Shown here piece after piece: positions 39,816 through 52,999 of a stretch of DNA of 64,000 bases. The first letter of the stretch is position 1. Each line of letters opens with the position of its first letter. Under the pieces are notes generated by a model. The model worked only from the letters and a program-made list of their open reading frames with translations, ran no database searches and was not told where the DNA came from. The stretch is from Macrotrachela quadricornifera (Eukaryota > Rotifera > Eurotatoria > Philodinida > Philodinidae), in the NCBI GenBank assembly GCA_022393335.1, contig JAJEKB010000802.1, positions 71,010 through 135,009 of the forward strand, in the 5' to 3' direction. Made by a program: the position numbers and the translations under genes.

Positions 39816-42800
39816 CTGTTTGATTGATTTATTAATCTAAAATTATTAGAGAAAAAAAAATATTTTGTTCATTATTCATTAATATTCCAATAAGCTTTCT
39901 CTTTTATTAATATCTAATTCACATTCAATATATACATAATAATAAACATGCACACATAAAATCCAAATAATAATCAACACTTTGCTTCAAACATTCTTTT
40001 TCTTCTCTAATAGATAAAAGACAACACAACATGTGTAAAACTAGGTCAATATGACGAGGCAAAGAAAAATGTTGTAATCATTTTTATTTATTTGAATATT
40101 ATATTAGTCATACTAACAATATAAATATATCATATACGTATCTATTCTATTTCAAATAAGAAAATCATCAAATACACAAAAAACAAAAAGACGTTATTTT
40201 ATTGGTTTCGTTTACTTCATTATTTCTTAATTTATTTAAATGATGAATATAATCGATTATATCATGTAAATAATGATAACAACAAATTTTACTGAATCAA
40301 TCATATCTATATGAGAAATGAATATTTTCATTTTATTATTATATTCGTATAGAATCTCTTAAAAATTTCAATCTATAAAAATATTATATTTTAAAACAAA
40401 TTTAATAAGTATACATTCCAGTTAGAAAGAAAAAAAGGCATTTTGTCGTTCAAACTATGGCGTACATTTGGCTACGTTTCCATGCGCTTTTCGAGGCTAA
40501 TTTTCGTTCAAAAAAAGAATTTAGAGTGATAAATGTGTATTTTGGTCAATACATCATAATTTACAAATGTTTAATTTATCGAGTAGAAAATTTTGTACCA
40601 ATCAATTTTATATATTCAGTGTTAAAAACATCATTTAAATTATATGTTAATACACTACTACTAGAATTTAAAAAAAAACATTTTATGATTAATATGAAAG
40701 AAAAACAAATTTAAAAAATAACATATAATTGTTTTCTTTTTGTAATATTTCGAAATTTTATGTAATATTATTATATGATTGACTATGATGTTTAAAATTA
40801 TTATCAACATATTCTTTTGACTAAAACGAAAATTCGTTAGAATTTGCTTGACAAGATTTTATTTTACAAAATAAAGAATAACGGATTCCAGTTAAATAAA
40901 TAATGTTTTTATCTTAATCATATTCAGTCAATGACAAATATATATATATTGAAATAATAATATGTAAGATTATATGATGAATTAATTGTTCGATAACATA
41001 CTTTTGAAATAGATTTTCTCAGGTATATTTTGCATAATCTTATTGAAATTTAATAATATATAATATTGAATTAACTAAGTTGTTTTACAATAAATAAGAG
41101 AAAAAAATAAATTGTAAGTAATACATACAATTATCTAATTGAATAACAAGATTTTTAGCGAAATAATTATGATTGTTGTGGAAAATGATATGAAAGAAAA
41201 AAATTGTATTTATTTTTTTGTTATTCTAAAAGAATTTATTTTTAAAGTTAAATTTTTCTAAATAATTAATCTCGTCTAGTTCCTTAACAAATATTATCAT
41301 AATACTATTTTAATGTTGGTTTGTTTTGTAGGAGTATAATTTACTATTTTTGTCTTCAGAAATATACTAATGATTCAACTAAAGATTCTTTTTCATATAC
41401 ATTGAATAAAGATTTAATTGGTTATAAATATTAACCAATGAAAACGAATAAAATATAAAGGTAATAATTTATTTATAAACTATTTTCTTTAATTCAAGAA
41501 TTATCAATACAAAAAAGGAGCAATTCTTTGAAATATTTATTATAATAATATTACTTATTGAATTAAAAAGATTTTCAATATAGATACCGTTTGTTATGAT
41601 CGATTAATTCTTCCTGTTTTCAATATTTTTCGTTTATGTAAATATATTTATCTGATTTGAATTAATAAATATTACTTCCTTGAATTTGATGAAAAATATT
41701 TAATCCTATAATGACATAATTTAAAATGACTTTTTCCGTTTTTTTTTATTTATGATTCAAATTTCCTTTTTATATATTTGCTTTTAGTTAACTGTATTTT
41801 GAGTATGCATATGTATTAGACATTATTATGAACTAAGGCACTCGTTTTCTTTTTCCACTTATATCCACCCGTGCACATTACCTGTCTTCGTTATGTCAAT
41901 AGTCTCCAAGCAAAATTATATGCGAACAGTTTCTGACAGTCAGAGAGATACTCAAGAAATCAAAACAACTTATTGAATACGCTTGATGTGAAAAACTTTA
42001 TACACAATCAGTGAGAAAAAAAAACTAAGAGAGAGAGAGAGAGACAGTAAACGATTGAAGTAGATTTTTTTCTTAGTGTATTGCGGTTGCATAAGTGTTG
42101 TTGTTGTCTTTAAAAAAAAAATAAGATAACCAATAAAACGAAGACCATTTTTAACCTTCATAAGTGTTTTTTTTTTTCTCGTCAACTATAAAGGTACTCA
42201 TTTGTAATATCACTACGCATTGTCAAATAATCATCGTAACTATCAAATATCGTATTTTGTTTTTACTTATATAGGATATATAAAAAATAAAGTAAGGATA
42301 CTTGATCTTGTCTTCATCTATATCATCTCATTTTATGTTAAACAATCGTTTTTTTTCCTTTTATTTCTAAGTTTTATTGACTATGATTTCAATTGAGATT
42401 ATATATGTAAGAAGAAAAAAAAATTAAGAATTATACCATCATTATTGTAAAATTCCGTTTGTTAAGTGTATGAAAGTATTTATTATTGAAGTACAAAAAA
42501 ACATAAATTTTTCTTGTTTGTTACCTTATATTTAAAAGCACGGAAAGTATATATATATATATATGTGTGTCTAGTAGCATCATAATGGCTTCTTTTTTCA
42601 TTTGCTTTTGCTTCCAAACGTTCGTACTTTTTCGCTCGATTGATCATATCAACAATCATCTTACAGCAATATCCGTATACATTTAATGTTTCAATGTTTC
42701 TTTTTTTTTCTTTTCGTAATGAATATTTTCAATAGATTGTATTGAAAATCAAGGTTAGTAGAGGATTTGTCGTATATACGAGAGTAAAAGGTTATCTTTT

Positions 42801-43096
42801 ATCGTGTAGGCTAATTTGTTTGACTTGATTGCATTGGTACTGTGGATTGTTTAAACAAAGATTAACTTTTCTTCTTTTTTTGTGTTCTTTGTAGTCAGTA
42901 TCTAATGTAGGCGAAACGACATTCTTCTACTTCATATTCATTCGATAGAATCATTGAATTGTTCGTTTTTTTTTCTTCTTCTTCTTCTTCTTTCATTATA
43001 GAGAGAAGATGTTCACGTAATAGTTACTTTGAATAGCTTTGTAAAAACGATGAACAAAACATACATATAAATGATTTGTTTTATACTTAGATCATT
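39816..43096. other. 3.3-kb intergenic region
   Basis: No gene was recognised. An open frame at 40457-40714 is hydrophobic and aromatic but lacks family features. Simple repeats include GA at about 42029-42043, TA at 42550-42563 and CTT at about 42975-42992. The right end is probably the EPS8 promoter and 5' UTR. Confidence 0.5.
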
Positions 43097-46000
43097 ATGC
43101 TTAGTCAACTTCGACGAGGACATCATCACGAATTTGATGGGTAAATTATCAAATGTATTAGTTTTTATTTAATTTAATTTATTTTAGTGATCCAATGTCT
43201 GCACGTACAATAAATGGTCATGGAGAGCATTGGAAATCTCCAGGTAAAAATTTATTTTTTTTTCTTTTTTCTTTTTCTTCATTCTTTATAAGTATTTCAT
43301 TTCTTATTAATCAAATTTATATAGTTACTTATACGGTAAGTGTAATATATTTTGCCTTAATATGAATTGACGATAAAAAAATTATTGAGCAGCTTTTTTG
43401 GTTTTATATTATTATCATCATATTGTGATGTTTATTGATCGATTGGTAGTTACTGCTATTGCTTGCTATCTAGCTTATATTTTATTGATTTAGTCACATC
43501 TTCCACACCCATTTCATTTATCAAGCTATATAGAAGTTTATGCATACATATATAAATATGTATATGTATATTTTTTTTGATGGTAATTGTTAACTGATTG
43601 GTTATAGTTCAACATCAGATTTAACACGTATGAAACAAGAATAAAGCGTGATAAGAATAGTAGCAATGAGATATCCGTCTTTTCTTTTCTTCTTCCGATT
43701 TTTTTTCTTTTCTTTATCAGGTTTTATTATTTGTCTATGATGAATGAATAGTTCCTTATACTATGATTCGTTCTTTTATTTGGACAAAGTTTGTCAAGTT
43801 TTTTTTTCATTTTCTTCTTCTATTTCGCTTTTTCGTTTTCTTGCTCTTGTTCTTCTACCTCTACAAATTGGTTGTCGTCGTCTGTCTATTACAGGAAAGC
43901 GAGTTCTACTAGTTATAAACAGCACAATTATTATTTGCCGTTTTCTTATCCGTCGAACATACATACAATCGTATTTTCACATATATATATTCATATAAGA
44001 AGAAAAAAAAAGTGAGAGAAAAAAATAAAGAATTTAAAAAAAGACACACGTCAATCACCAACACCTTTTTATTTCACTTAATTCGAATAAAAACAAAACA
44101 GTATTGCAACATTGTTACTTATTTATTCGTCGTCAACGTGACTTGTAAAAAAGAAAATAAAAGAGACAAAAATATAGCAAAGAGTAAAACAAAGAAAAAA
44201 TAGATTAAACTTTCAAATGACTTTTCATCAAAGTCAATCACCTTTGCATGGTCATTTACATGCCAATCCGTCAGGTTCACGTTATTATTTTAATGATTCA
44301 CATACTGGTATGTTAATCATATTATTATTAATTTAGTTTTCTTTTTTTCGAACAATACAAAATTCAAAAGATATGATTAATAATTTTCGTTATTTTTATT
44401 TTTTGTTTAGATCGAATTAATTCATCGTTTATAAATAATAATATATTACCTGATGCTTATCCAACACGTTCAAATTCCTCTGTATTCAATCCTGATTTAT
44501 CACGAGCATTTCGTGTTGATGCTTATCTATTAGCTATTGTTAGAATTGAAGATAAACGAGGTACATTATATATATCAAATTATTTCAAATGAAAGTTTAT
44601 GTTAATTTTTAGGTACTTTCTATTCGGCTGAAGTCGTTAATAAATTACGTCAAAAGGAACAAACACAAAAATTTATCAATAAACCATGCTCTTTATTTGT
44701 TACAGATCGTTCTTTTATTATATTTGATCGAGCAACTCAAGTATAAAAGAAAATATTCATATTATTTTATTATTTGTTTTAATATATTCAGGTTATTGCT
44801 GAAACAATACCTGTTGAAAATGTTGATCCAACATGTGTATCATCTGAAACACCAGATACACTTAATGATATATTTATGTATCGTTTAATTGATCGATATC
44901 CAGGAACGAATAGTTATGAATCATCATCAGTTATTGTATTTAAATGTTCAAATAAAGAATCAAAACTTCTTGTTGATCATATTCGAAATGCTAATGGAAA
45001 AGCATTAAGAACTCCTCGAAGGTATTTCTAGAAAAAGAAATATAATTTTTTTTTCTCTAAATTTTCTTTCTTTCTTAGTGCACGATCAGAAATACGAAGT
45101 ACAATTGATCGTCGTTTAAATGATACAGGAGGTTTAACAATCTATGATCCACAACAATTTTCACATGATACTTCACCAATAATGAGTAAAATTAATGATT
45201 TATTATTTAATAATTCTTCTTTTGTTTTTTTTTATTTAAAGGTCCAACATATGTTGTTGGTCCACAACATACATCACGTACAGTAAATCAACAATATCCA
45301 ACAGATTATTATAAACGTTTAACAGATGATTTAAATAAATGTTTTGATGATATTGAATTATTTGTACGTTATCTTGAAACAATTATGGAATATACAAAAG
45401 AATTAGAACGTGATTATCGACGAAAAGATAAAAAATCAAGTTTGTTCATTAATATATTCTTTTAATTTTAATATATTTATTATTTCTAGTTGGTTTAAAA
45501 CAAATAGTTGAAAAATTACCTGAAGATAAATATTTTATTGATATATTACAAAAATTTAAATATTCATTTAATCTATTAGGTGACGTTAAACATATAATAC
45601 ATAATCCAAATGCACCAGAATTAATACATTATTTATTATCACCATTACAATTTATTGTATATACATTACGTACAAAACATGTTAATCAATTACAATTAGC
45701 ACAAGATATATGGGTACCAACAATAACAAAAGAAGCAAAAGAATTATTATTAAATTGTTTAACATCAAAAGAACATGAGACTTTACGAAATCTTGGTCCA
45801 GCATGGATTCGTACAGCGTATAAAATCAAATAAAATTTTTTGTTTTTTTTTTAGATTTTTTTTTTATTTATATTTAGTGAAGAAACATCACAAAAGTATG
45901 GTGATTATCGACCGGTATTTTTTGAAGGACGTCCTATATGGTTTCAAGAATCATCTAATGAACATCCATTACAACCAACACGTAGTATTGATGAACGTCA

Positions 46001-49000
46001 AACATCAATCTGGTCTTCTCCTCGAGTATGTATTTAATTATTTCATTTTTCTTTTTTTTAAATTTTAATCAACAATTCAAAAAAAAAACCAATCTATTTT
46101 ATTTAGCAACCAAATCAAAATAATAATAATAATGGTCAATCAATAAATCATCAGACATCACCTGTTGGACGATCATCACCAGCAATAGGACATTTTGATA
46201 CATCAACTGTTGATCGATCAGTTAAAAATGGTGCTACAGATAATTATAATGTTCATTTACAAAATGAACATGCTTGGGCTATTGATAGAAAACGTGCAGG
46301 AGCTAAGTTAGTTATTAGATTAATTATTTTAGTTAAAATTAGATTTGATTTAATTGTTGTTGTTTTTATTTGTTTTTATAAAGAATTTGTGTAGTAAAAG
46401 TGGATCGTAAAGGACAAAATCATAAAGAATTAACTGTAAGACGTGGTGAATTACTTGAAATTGAAAATAATTCCAAGAAATGGTGGCGTGCAAGAAATTT
46501 TCATGGTGATGTTGGTCATGTACCACATAATATTGTTGAAGAAATTGAAATAGAACAGCGACCAATTGTATGTTAAAATATTCTTTTCTTTTTCTTTAAT
46601 ATCAATAAAAAAGAATAATTAATAATTTTATTGCTTTTTGTTTTTGTCTTTATTATAGAAAACTACATCGTCGAATCCATCAGGTATAAATTCGCATCGT
46701 CCTCTAACAAACACAATTAGTCGTTCGCGTCATAACTGATCAAAATAATTAAATACCAAGCTTATACTATCTCTTTACACTTTCTCACCCTCTGTTCGCT
46801 TTTTTTCCTTCTTTTTGTCTTTTTTTTCTTGTTATTATTGCATGTGTACAATACACTCACTTCTCTATTTCTATTGTGTTCATGCGTACACGTATGATAT
46901 GTGTGTGTGTGTGTGCTTTTGGTTCAGCTTATTCTTTTGATTTAGATTAGAGATATAAGTGAGTGTATCATTGCTCTTTCGTTTTTTTTTTAAGTCATCA
47001 ATAATTACAGAAAGAATAAATCAAAACAGTGAAATTTTTGAAAAAAAGAAACAATAACAGTTCGTTTCACTGTTCGTTTTTTTTTTTCTTCTTTTATTTA
47101 ATAGTTCGTACATATGTACAGAGCAGTATCTTTCATTATGTACTGCTTGATTGTACTATTGAAATATCAATTTTATCATATGTTGCAATCATTTTCTTTG
47201 TATATATATATAGAAATGTTCATTCTTTATCATTTTATGTATGTCTACATTCGTCTTTTTTTTTTCTTGCCAATTAGAGAAGAAAAATACGAAATTTTCC
47301 TGTTATTGAGAATGTTACATCAATAGTAACTATATCTGCCCTATTTTCTTTTTCGTTCTTTCAATTTGATATTCTTAAAATTTATCTAACAAGATGGATA
47401 TCGACGGGCAATTATTCTTTCTCCTATATGTGTGTATATGTATATTGTACTTTTTTTTTTAAGTGTACAAAAAGGTAAAAAAAAACCTTTAACAAATAAT
47501 TGTATATGTACTATGTCTATTGATTCAAAAATCTATTTGTCATTGTGTTTCATTCGTTCTTTCATCGTTCTTGATTTTGTTTTCTTTGTTTTTTTTGTTA
47601 TTGTGTTAATTAACCATTGCTCATTGAAATTTGTTTTTTTTTTTCTAAATTCTTCATTCATTCGTCATAATGTTGAAAACACGAATAAATCGAATGTGAG
47701 TGAATTAGAGAGAATAAAACACACACACACATACACATTTTAAGCTTTTGTCTTATTGCTGCGTGTTTTACACACATATATATTTACATTACTCTTCTGC
47801 ACTATAGACAAAAACGCTGATTAATTTTTATATAAAAAATATATACAATATCTGCTTATATATTTATGTATATATATATATATACTTTAGCTTTGATCTC
47901 ACGTTCATCAAGTGTACCGAATCGGAGAGTTCTTAATGTCAATGGATATCGTCCACGTAATGGTAATGATTATAAACAGTTCCTTCTTCGTTCACCATCT
48001 TCTGGAAATAATTTCATTATGCAATCAAATAATAGCACAGTTACAAATCCAGTAATTGCAAGAGAACAATTTTTTCAACAACCATTTCCATCATCAAATT
48101 TTTCAACATCATCTCCTCCACAAACAATTCCACCGCCAGCACCGCCACCACCTCCAGCTCCACCAATTCCATTAGATTTATTAACTAATCGATCATCTCC
48201 ATGGTCAACAATAAATATACCAGAAACTAGTAGAACAAGACGTACTCGTGCAAATACTAATTGTAAGTTTTTTTGTTTAAAACAAATTAACTTTATTTTT
48301 ACTTGAATAGAATATATGAAAAAATGAACATTTTCATAATTGATCAAAGATAAGAGATAGTAGAAATCATTCATATCATTTCATTGTTTGATAAAATATA
48401 CTATAATTGACTAATATTACAATCAAAATCAAATAGAAATAGAATGATTAGTTATCTTTAATAATTGTAATTGTTCAGATTATGAATATCACATATATTC
48501 AGATATAGATTATATTCGCTCATAACTATGCATGCATCGAACTCAAATGTTCGAGTTCGATCATTTTCAATCAATTAATAGAAGTGAGGAGAAGTAGGAC
48601 AAAAGAATGGATTTCGTTCTGAGTTTGTTGAGTAGTTCCTAAACTGAAATTGAAGTTTGAACTAGAGTCTGAGTTCGATGCATGACCAGTCATAATATTG
48701 TATAGGAATTCCATGATGTGAATAAGGTTAAGTTTTATTACTTATTCTAAAAACTTTGGCATAATTTTAATTTCTTTTTTTCTCTTAGCTACTTCACAAG
48801 TAGATGAATTACAACAAGAATTAACACAACGTTTGACAGATCGAATTGGTTTTATAAATCAACATTCATCAAAAGAAGATGTTCAACGTTGGTTAACATC
48901 AAAAAATATCTCACCTGGGTAAATATATATTTTCTATATAAAAATAAAAGAAGAGAGAACTTTTTTTAAAAGACTCGCTCAAAATTTACGTGGTATGAAT

Positions 49001-49433
49001 GGTGAGGAATTATTTCAATTAACAAAATCTACACTTGATCAATTTACCAATGAAACTGAATCAGCTAGAATTTATGCATTATTATTACAACAAAAACAAT
49101 TATCTGGTGTAAGATTTTATTGCTTATGAATTTATTTTAAATTTTTTTTTGCTTTTAGTATCGAAATGGAAATGCATCTGAAAGATCACCTATGTTAAAT
49201 AATAATGGTTTTGGTTCGCTTAAAGCTAGTACAATTAAAGGTGCTAATGGTAATATAAAATTAAGATATTTTTTAATTTAATTAACTAATAAAAAATTTC
49301 TTTTTATGCTTTTTTTTTAGATAGTTTTTCTTTAAGATTTAATGATACATTAAGTCGTTCATTAAAAATAAAATTAAAACAACGACGTGATAAAATTGAA
49401 CAATCAGAATTAATTGATCGAACGGTATTATAA
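43097..49433 (+). CDS. EPS8: EPS8, actin-regulatory adaptor (PTB-SH3-effector domain)
   Basis: This adaptor links receptor signalling to actin capping/bundling and Rac in animals. Long form: 43097-43140, 43188-43243, 44411-44560, 44613-44740, 44792-45021, 45079-45185, 45242-45439, 45490-45817, 45878-46025, 46107-46306, 46384-46567, 46659-46683, 47891-48262, 48789-48918, 48973-49108, 49159-49249, 49321-49433 (879 aa). PTB domain: AYLLAIVRIEDKRG, SLFVTDRSFIIFD, SSVIVFKCSNKESK. Helical middle region: LTDDLNKCFDDIELFVRYLE. SH3: ELTVRRGELLEIE, KKWWRARNFHGDVGHVPHN. The proline-rich exon 47891-48262 is followed by the C-terminal SAM-like effector domain (LQQELTQRLTDR, VQRWLTSKNISPGLAQ). Alternative forms: first coding exon 44217-44307 with the same splice phase, and read-through of the 46683 donor, stopping at 46739. 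Intron 48263-48788 holds a foldback element. Confidence 0.94.
44217..44307 (+). CDS. EPS8: alternative first coding exon of EPS8
   Basis: An ATG-initiated 91-nt frame (MTFHQSQSPLHGHLHANPSG and on to HTG) ends in a gtatgt donor in phase 1. This matches the acceptor phase of the PTB exon at 44411. The sequence upstream, 43250-44216, could hold a second promoter. Whether it is used cannot be told from sequence. Confidence 0.6.
46684..46739 (+). CDS. EPS8: short EPS8 C-terminus by retention of the intron after the SH3 region
   Basis: If the gtataa donor at 46684 is not used, the frame continues 18 codons (GINSHRPLTN...SRSRHN) to TGA at 46737-46739. That product keeps PTB and SH3 but lacks the proline-rich exon and the actin-capping effector domain. 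Several ORF-sized but unrecognised frames follow in the 1.2-kb intron. Confidence 0.5.
48520..48697. mobile_element. foldback element in an EPS8 intron
   Basis: Left end tcataactatgcatgcatcg with aactca pairs with the right end tgagttcgatgcatgaccag with tcataa. The core catgcatcgaactca is perfect on both sides. Just inside the left end is a second small hairpin (cgaactc...gagttcg). The element is about 178 bp and non-coding, consistent with a MITE. Confidence 0.6.
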
Positions 49434-51960
49434 AATATTTTTTTTTAATGTATATTTCTTGACAATCAGTTGCCTTCATTTTTTTTCTTATTTTTTATTT
49501 TTTAAATAACGTCTTTAAATGACACAACTAGAATTTTCTATTAAAAATAAAAATCTTATATGTGTATTCTATTTTAAGAATTATGAATAATTGAAATTTT
49601 TCTTATTGTATAACGTATTATTAATAATATAAGACGAATAAGAAATAATAAGTGTTGATATATATGTTTGAATGAACCATAAATTCTCTGTTTTTTTTTC
49701 AACGCGAGGATGGTGTTTGAGAGATCAGCTAGTTTACAAATTCTAATGTGTGAAAACTATACGTCGAAAGGATTGTATATCTTTAATGGTCAAATAAAGT
49801 GAGCTCGAAATTTCGAGCTCCCTTTTTCTGACTGCCAATAGATATTACGCATGTGAATCGCACAAAAATTTTCGAACGCTAGCACAAATTATGCACCGCT
49901 ACACAATACTGATTATATGAATTGGAATATTCATTAGTTCATTTTTGACAAACTACAGAGAGAAAACTTTCGGCTTTGTTTAAATGACAAGACACATTGT
50001 TCAAGAACAAATACTATATTAGTATTGATAATATCATCAAAAAATAAATAAATGAGTTTTAAAGGCTTTATCAATGTTGTAAATATCATTCTGATTGGCA
50101 GCAGTTATTGATAAAAAATAATGTAAAATTATCACCTGGACAGTGCCAAGAAATATAAGCGAAATAGTAGCACGTTAGAAAAATGTCACAATACTTTAGC
50201 CGAATCGAAAGAATGGACAATTTTGAACTAGCAGGGTTGAAGAACAAATGATGCTCTATTGAACACACTGTGCTGTCACATCGAACAATTCAGATTTTTG
50301 GAATAATTAAGTCTTGAATTTATGTGCAATCTGTAAACAGTTCAATTGTAAAGCACTGCAAATTTCTTTAAAACTAAAGTCAACTTTAGAGAATTCGAAC
50401 ATAATCTTGGATTTTATTTTTAATATAATTTCTTTAGTGAAAAACATAAAAAAGTGTTAGTCAAAATTTCACAAAAAACGATTTTTAACATTTTATGACT
50501 AATAGTATGTTGAGTCTATCTTCATGAAAACAAAAACCTATTTCGAAAAAATCTTTTTATCAAAATACTTAAAATTAAAAGCTCTACAATTACTGGGAAT
50601 TTCATCGAAATCCAAGGAAATTTTTGTATGTTTCTTCTTATGAATTTTTATTTTTCGTCTAATTCATCTCATTCCGATCATCACTAGCTAAAATATTAAA
50701 AACACGAGTGATAATAAAGGTAATTACAGCGAATATAATAAGTAATATACGCCATCAATTATGTTAAAAATATCCTCTTATGTTTGTTTCATGTATAATA
50801 AAACATTCTTTCATTAATGAATTTTCTAATGAAATTATATTTAATTAATATGAATATATATGCGAAAAAAGCGTACATGAAAGCTAACCATTATTCGATT
50901 AATAAAATGTTAACTAGTTGATCTTGTCTCCTTGCTTTTACTTGTATCTGCATGTATATACGAGTGAAGAGCGCGCGCTCAATTGTATCGTCCACGAAAA
51001 TATTTGATGAAACTAAATTTACTAATGGGAAAAAACCACGTGTTGCATTTGATGGAGCTATGTCGAATGTATATGAAAACAATATTTTCTCTACGATTCT
51101 CAATGATATGACGGAGATTCATAATATAACCAGCTGAAGCAGCGCTATGTATATAGCGTGATGATCATTATTCTCAATTTTGTGTAAAACTTTTGTTTTA
51201 ACAAGGTTTTTGAAACAAACGTCTTTCACTTGTCAAATTATTTTCTTTTCTTCTCTCTTGCACATTCGATCAAATTTATTTCAATCGAATTTCTTGAAAT
51301 GGAACACCGATGATTTAATCTGTATTTGAGTAAACATGAAAAGCGTCTTAACGTCTATTATTGATAGGTTCACATTCATCAAGTTCAGATACAAGCAACA
51401 ATTTTAAAAAGATCGCAATGTAAAGAAAAAATCAAAATTTTCTTGCATCAGTCTGTGTGGAAAGACTAAGTATTTAATATTGTTACTATGATTTCTCGAG
51501 AAATAAAACAGCTAGAATCTTGATTTTTTCAAAAGAAAATGGCCATCATCTTGAGACTAATATATTTTAAAAAAATTATTAAAATTGGTTAAGTAAAAGT
51601 CGACTTATAAACATTGTTCTATGTCAAATCAAACGCTACAATGGATGTGCTCTTCAACCATATATACATTTTATGGAACTTGTCGTACAACATGTGTCAC
51701 GAAAATTATGAATTCTTGCATTCTTTATATGTATGTATAATTATCGTCGTGATCGACAATATAAAATGTCTTTAAAAGAATTATTTGAAGAAAAGAAGAA
51801 GAAGAAGAAGACGAAATAAAGCGACAAATGTACATTTAGTACACATCTTATAAGAGGAAAATGGCAAGCAACGGTTGTCTGCTTTAAAATGATTGAAACT
51901 TAAAAAAGAAAAATTTAATCGAAGAAAAATACAAGAGATTAGTTTTAGCTTAATATCTCA
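49434..51960. other. 2.5-kb intergenic region
   Basis: No gene was recognised. A perfect 20-bp palindrome lies at 49801-49820. An open frame at 50952-51137 has no start context or family features. A GAA-rich microsatellite lies at about 51788-51812. Confidence 0.5.
49801..49820. repeat. perfect 20-bp palindrome
   Basis: gagctcgaaatttcgagctc equals its own reverse complement. The flanking aaag/cttt extends the stem apart from one mismatch. It could be a hairpin-forming site or the remnant of a foldback element. Confidence 0.7.
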
Positions 51961-52999
51961 ATGTTTCGCTATTTATTTGAACATGGAATCTCTTTTAATC
52001 ATTATCGTTTGTTACTACAGTATAATAATCGATTTTTAAATAAACGAATGATTCTTAGTATTTTATTTTTGCTATTCTTATTTTTTATATGGAAAATATG
52101 GAGTCAGTATTTTATTGTTTTTTTAAATGAAAAAAAAATAATCTTTGTTTTTATATTAATTTTCAATAGGTGATAGAATAGCTTTTGGACAATATAAATA
52201 TGTATTTGCTATAGAAAGAATAATTGAAGCACGTTCATCACGTTTTCATAATACTACAGTTGCTCAATCAGGTTCATTACGAATGTTACGATTTAGTAAA
52301 TCAGATATTCAAGGTGTAATTGATCTTGAAAATCCCTATGTTATTCTATTTGATTATATGCGTTTACAATTACTTTGTCTTCTATGGAATCCTGAACCAG
52401 AACATATACTAATTATTGGTCTTGGTGCTAATATATTACCTAAAATTATTCATTATATTTCAGCAAATACATTAATTGATATAGTAGAAATTGATTCCGT
52501 AATAGTTGATTTAGCAAGAAAATATTTTTATCTTGAAGAAAATAATTTTATTCAAATACATGTTGAAGAAGGTAGACATTTTATAGAACGACAACGATCA
52601 AATCAATATGATATAATTATAGTTGATGTATCTATAAATAATGGTCATATTCCACATACATTACGTACACTTGAATGTTTTGGAGAATATTTACGTATTT
52701 TAAAATCAACTGGTCTTGTTGTAGTAAATTTTCCTTATGAACAAGAAAGTCGATATAGACAAACATTTGTACGTGCACTTTTTAAATATATTTATCGAGG
52801 AATAACTAAAGATAATTATATTTTAATTGGACTTAATAAACAAGCAAAAATATTTAATCAGAATGATTTTCAATTAAAAGCAAGAACTCTTCAACAAAGT
52901 AAAACTCTACCAGATATGATTTGGACTGAGGAAATTCAATATATTCATGATGGTAATGATGATAAATGGAATATATCAGCAACAATTTTTACAGATTAA
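51961..52999 (+). CDS. membrane-anchored spermidine-synthase-fold protein
   Basis: Two exons are likely, about 51961-52106 and 52177-52999 (322 aa). The exact junction is ambiguous, since several GT/AG choices exist; the one given keeps frame. The first exon encodes a hydrophobic segment (ILSILFLLFLFFIWKIW) that would anchor the protein. The second encodes a Rossmann-like SAM-methyltransferase/aminopropyltransferase fold: IGLGANILPKII as the glycine loop, IVEIDSVIVDLARKYF as the acidic strand, VEEGRHFIERQ and YDIIIVDVSINNG. In true spermidine synthases the last motif is followed by a conserved S-x-DP-x-GP loop, which is absent. It is therefore probably a spermine/spermidine-synthase-like methyltransferase rather than a polyamine enzyme. 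The substrate is unknown. Confidence 0.75.

Noticed and set aside
40457..40714. 85-codon frame between VAT1 and EPS8
   Set aside because: Hydrophobic/aromatic composition typical of AT-rich DNA, no splice partner, no domain.
47029..47743. Several 70-100-codon frames in the long EPS8 intron
   Set aside because: All derive from T-rich runs (Phe/Leu/Ile) and change frame; no domain or exon signals.
50891..51137. Overlapping frames on both strands
   Set aside because: Each is about 60-70 codons with no homology signal; coding evidence insufficient.
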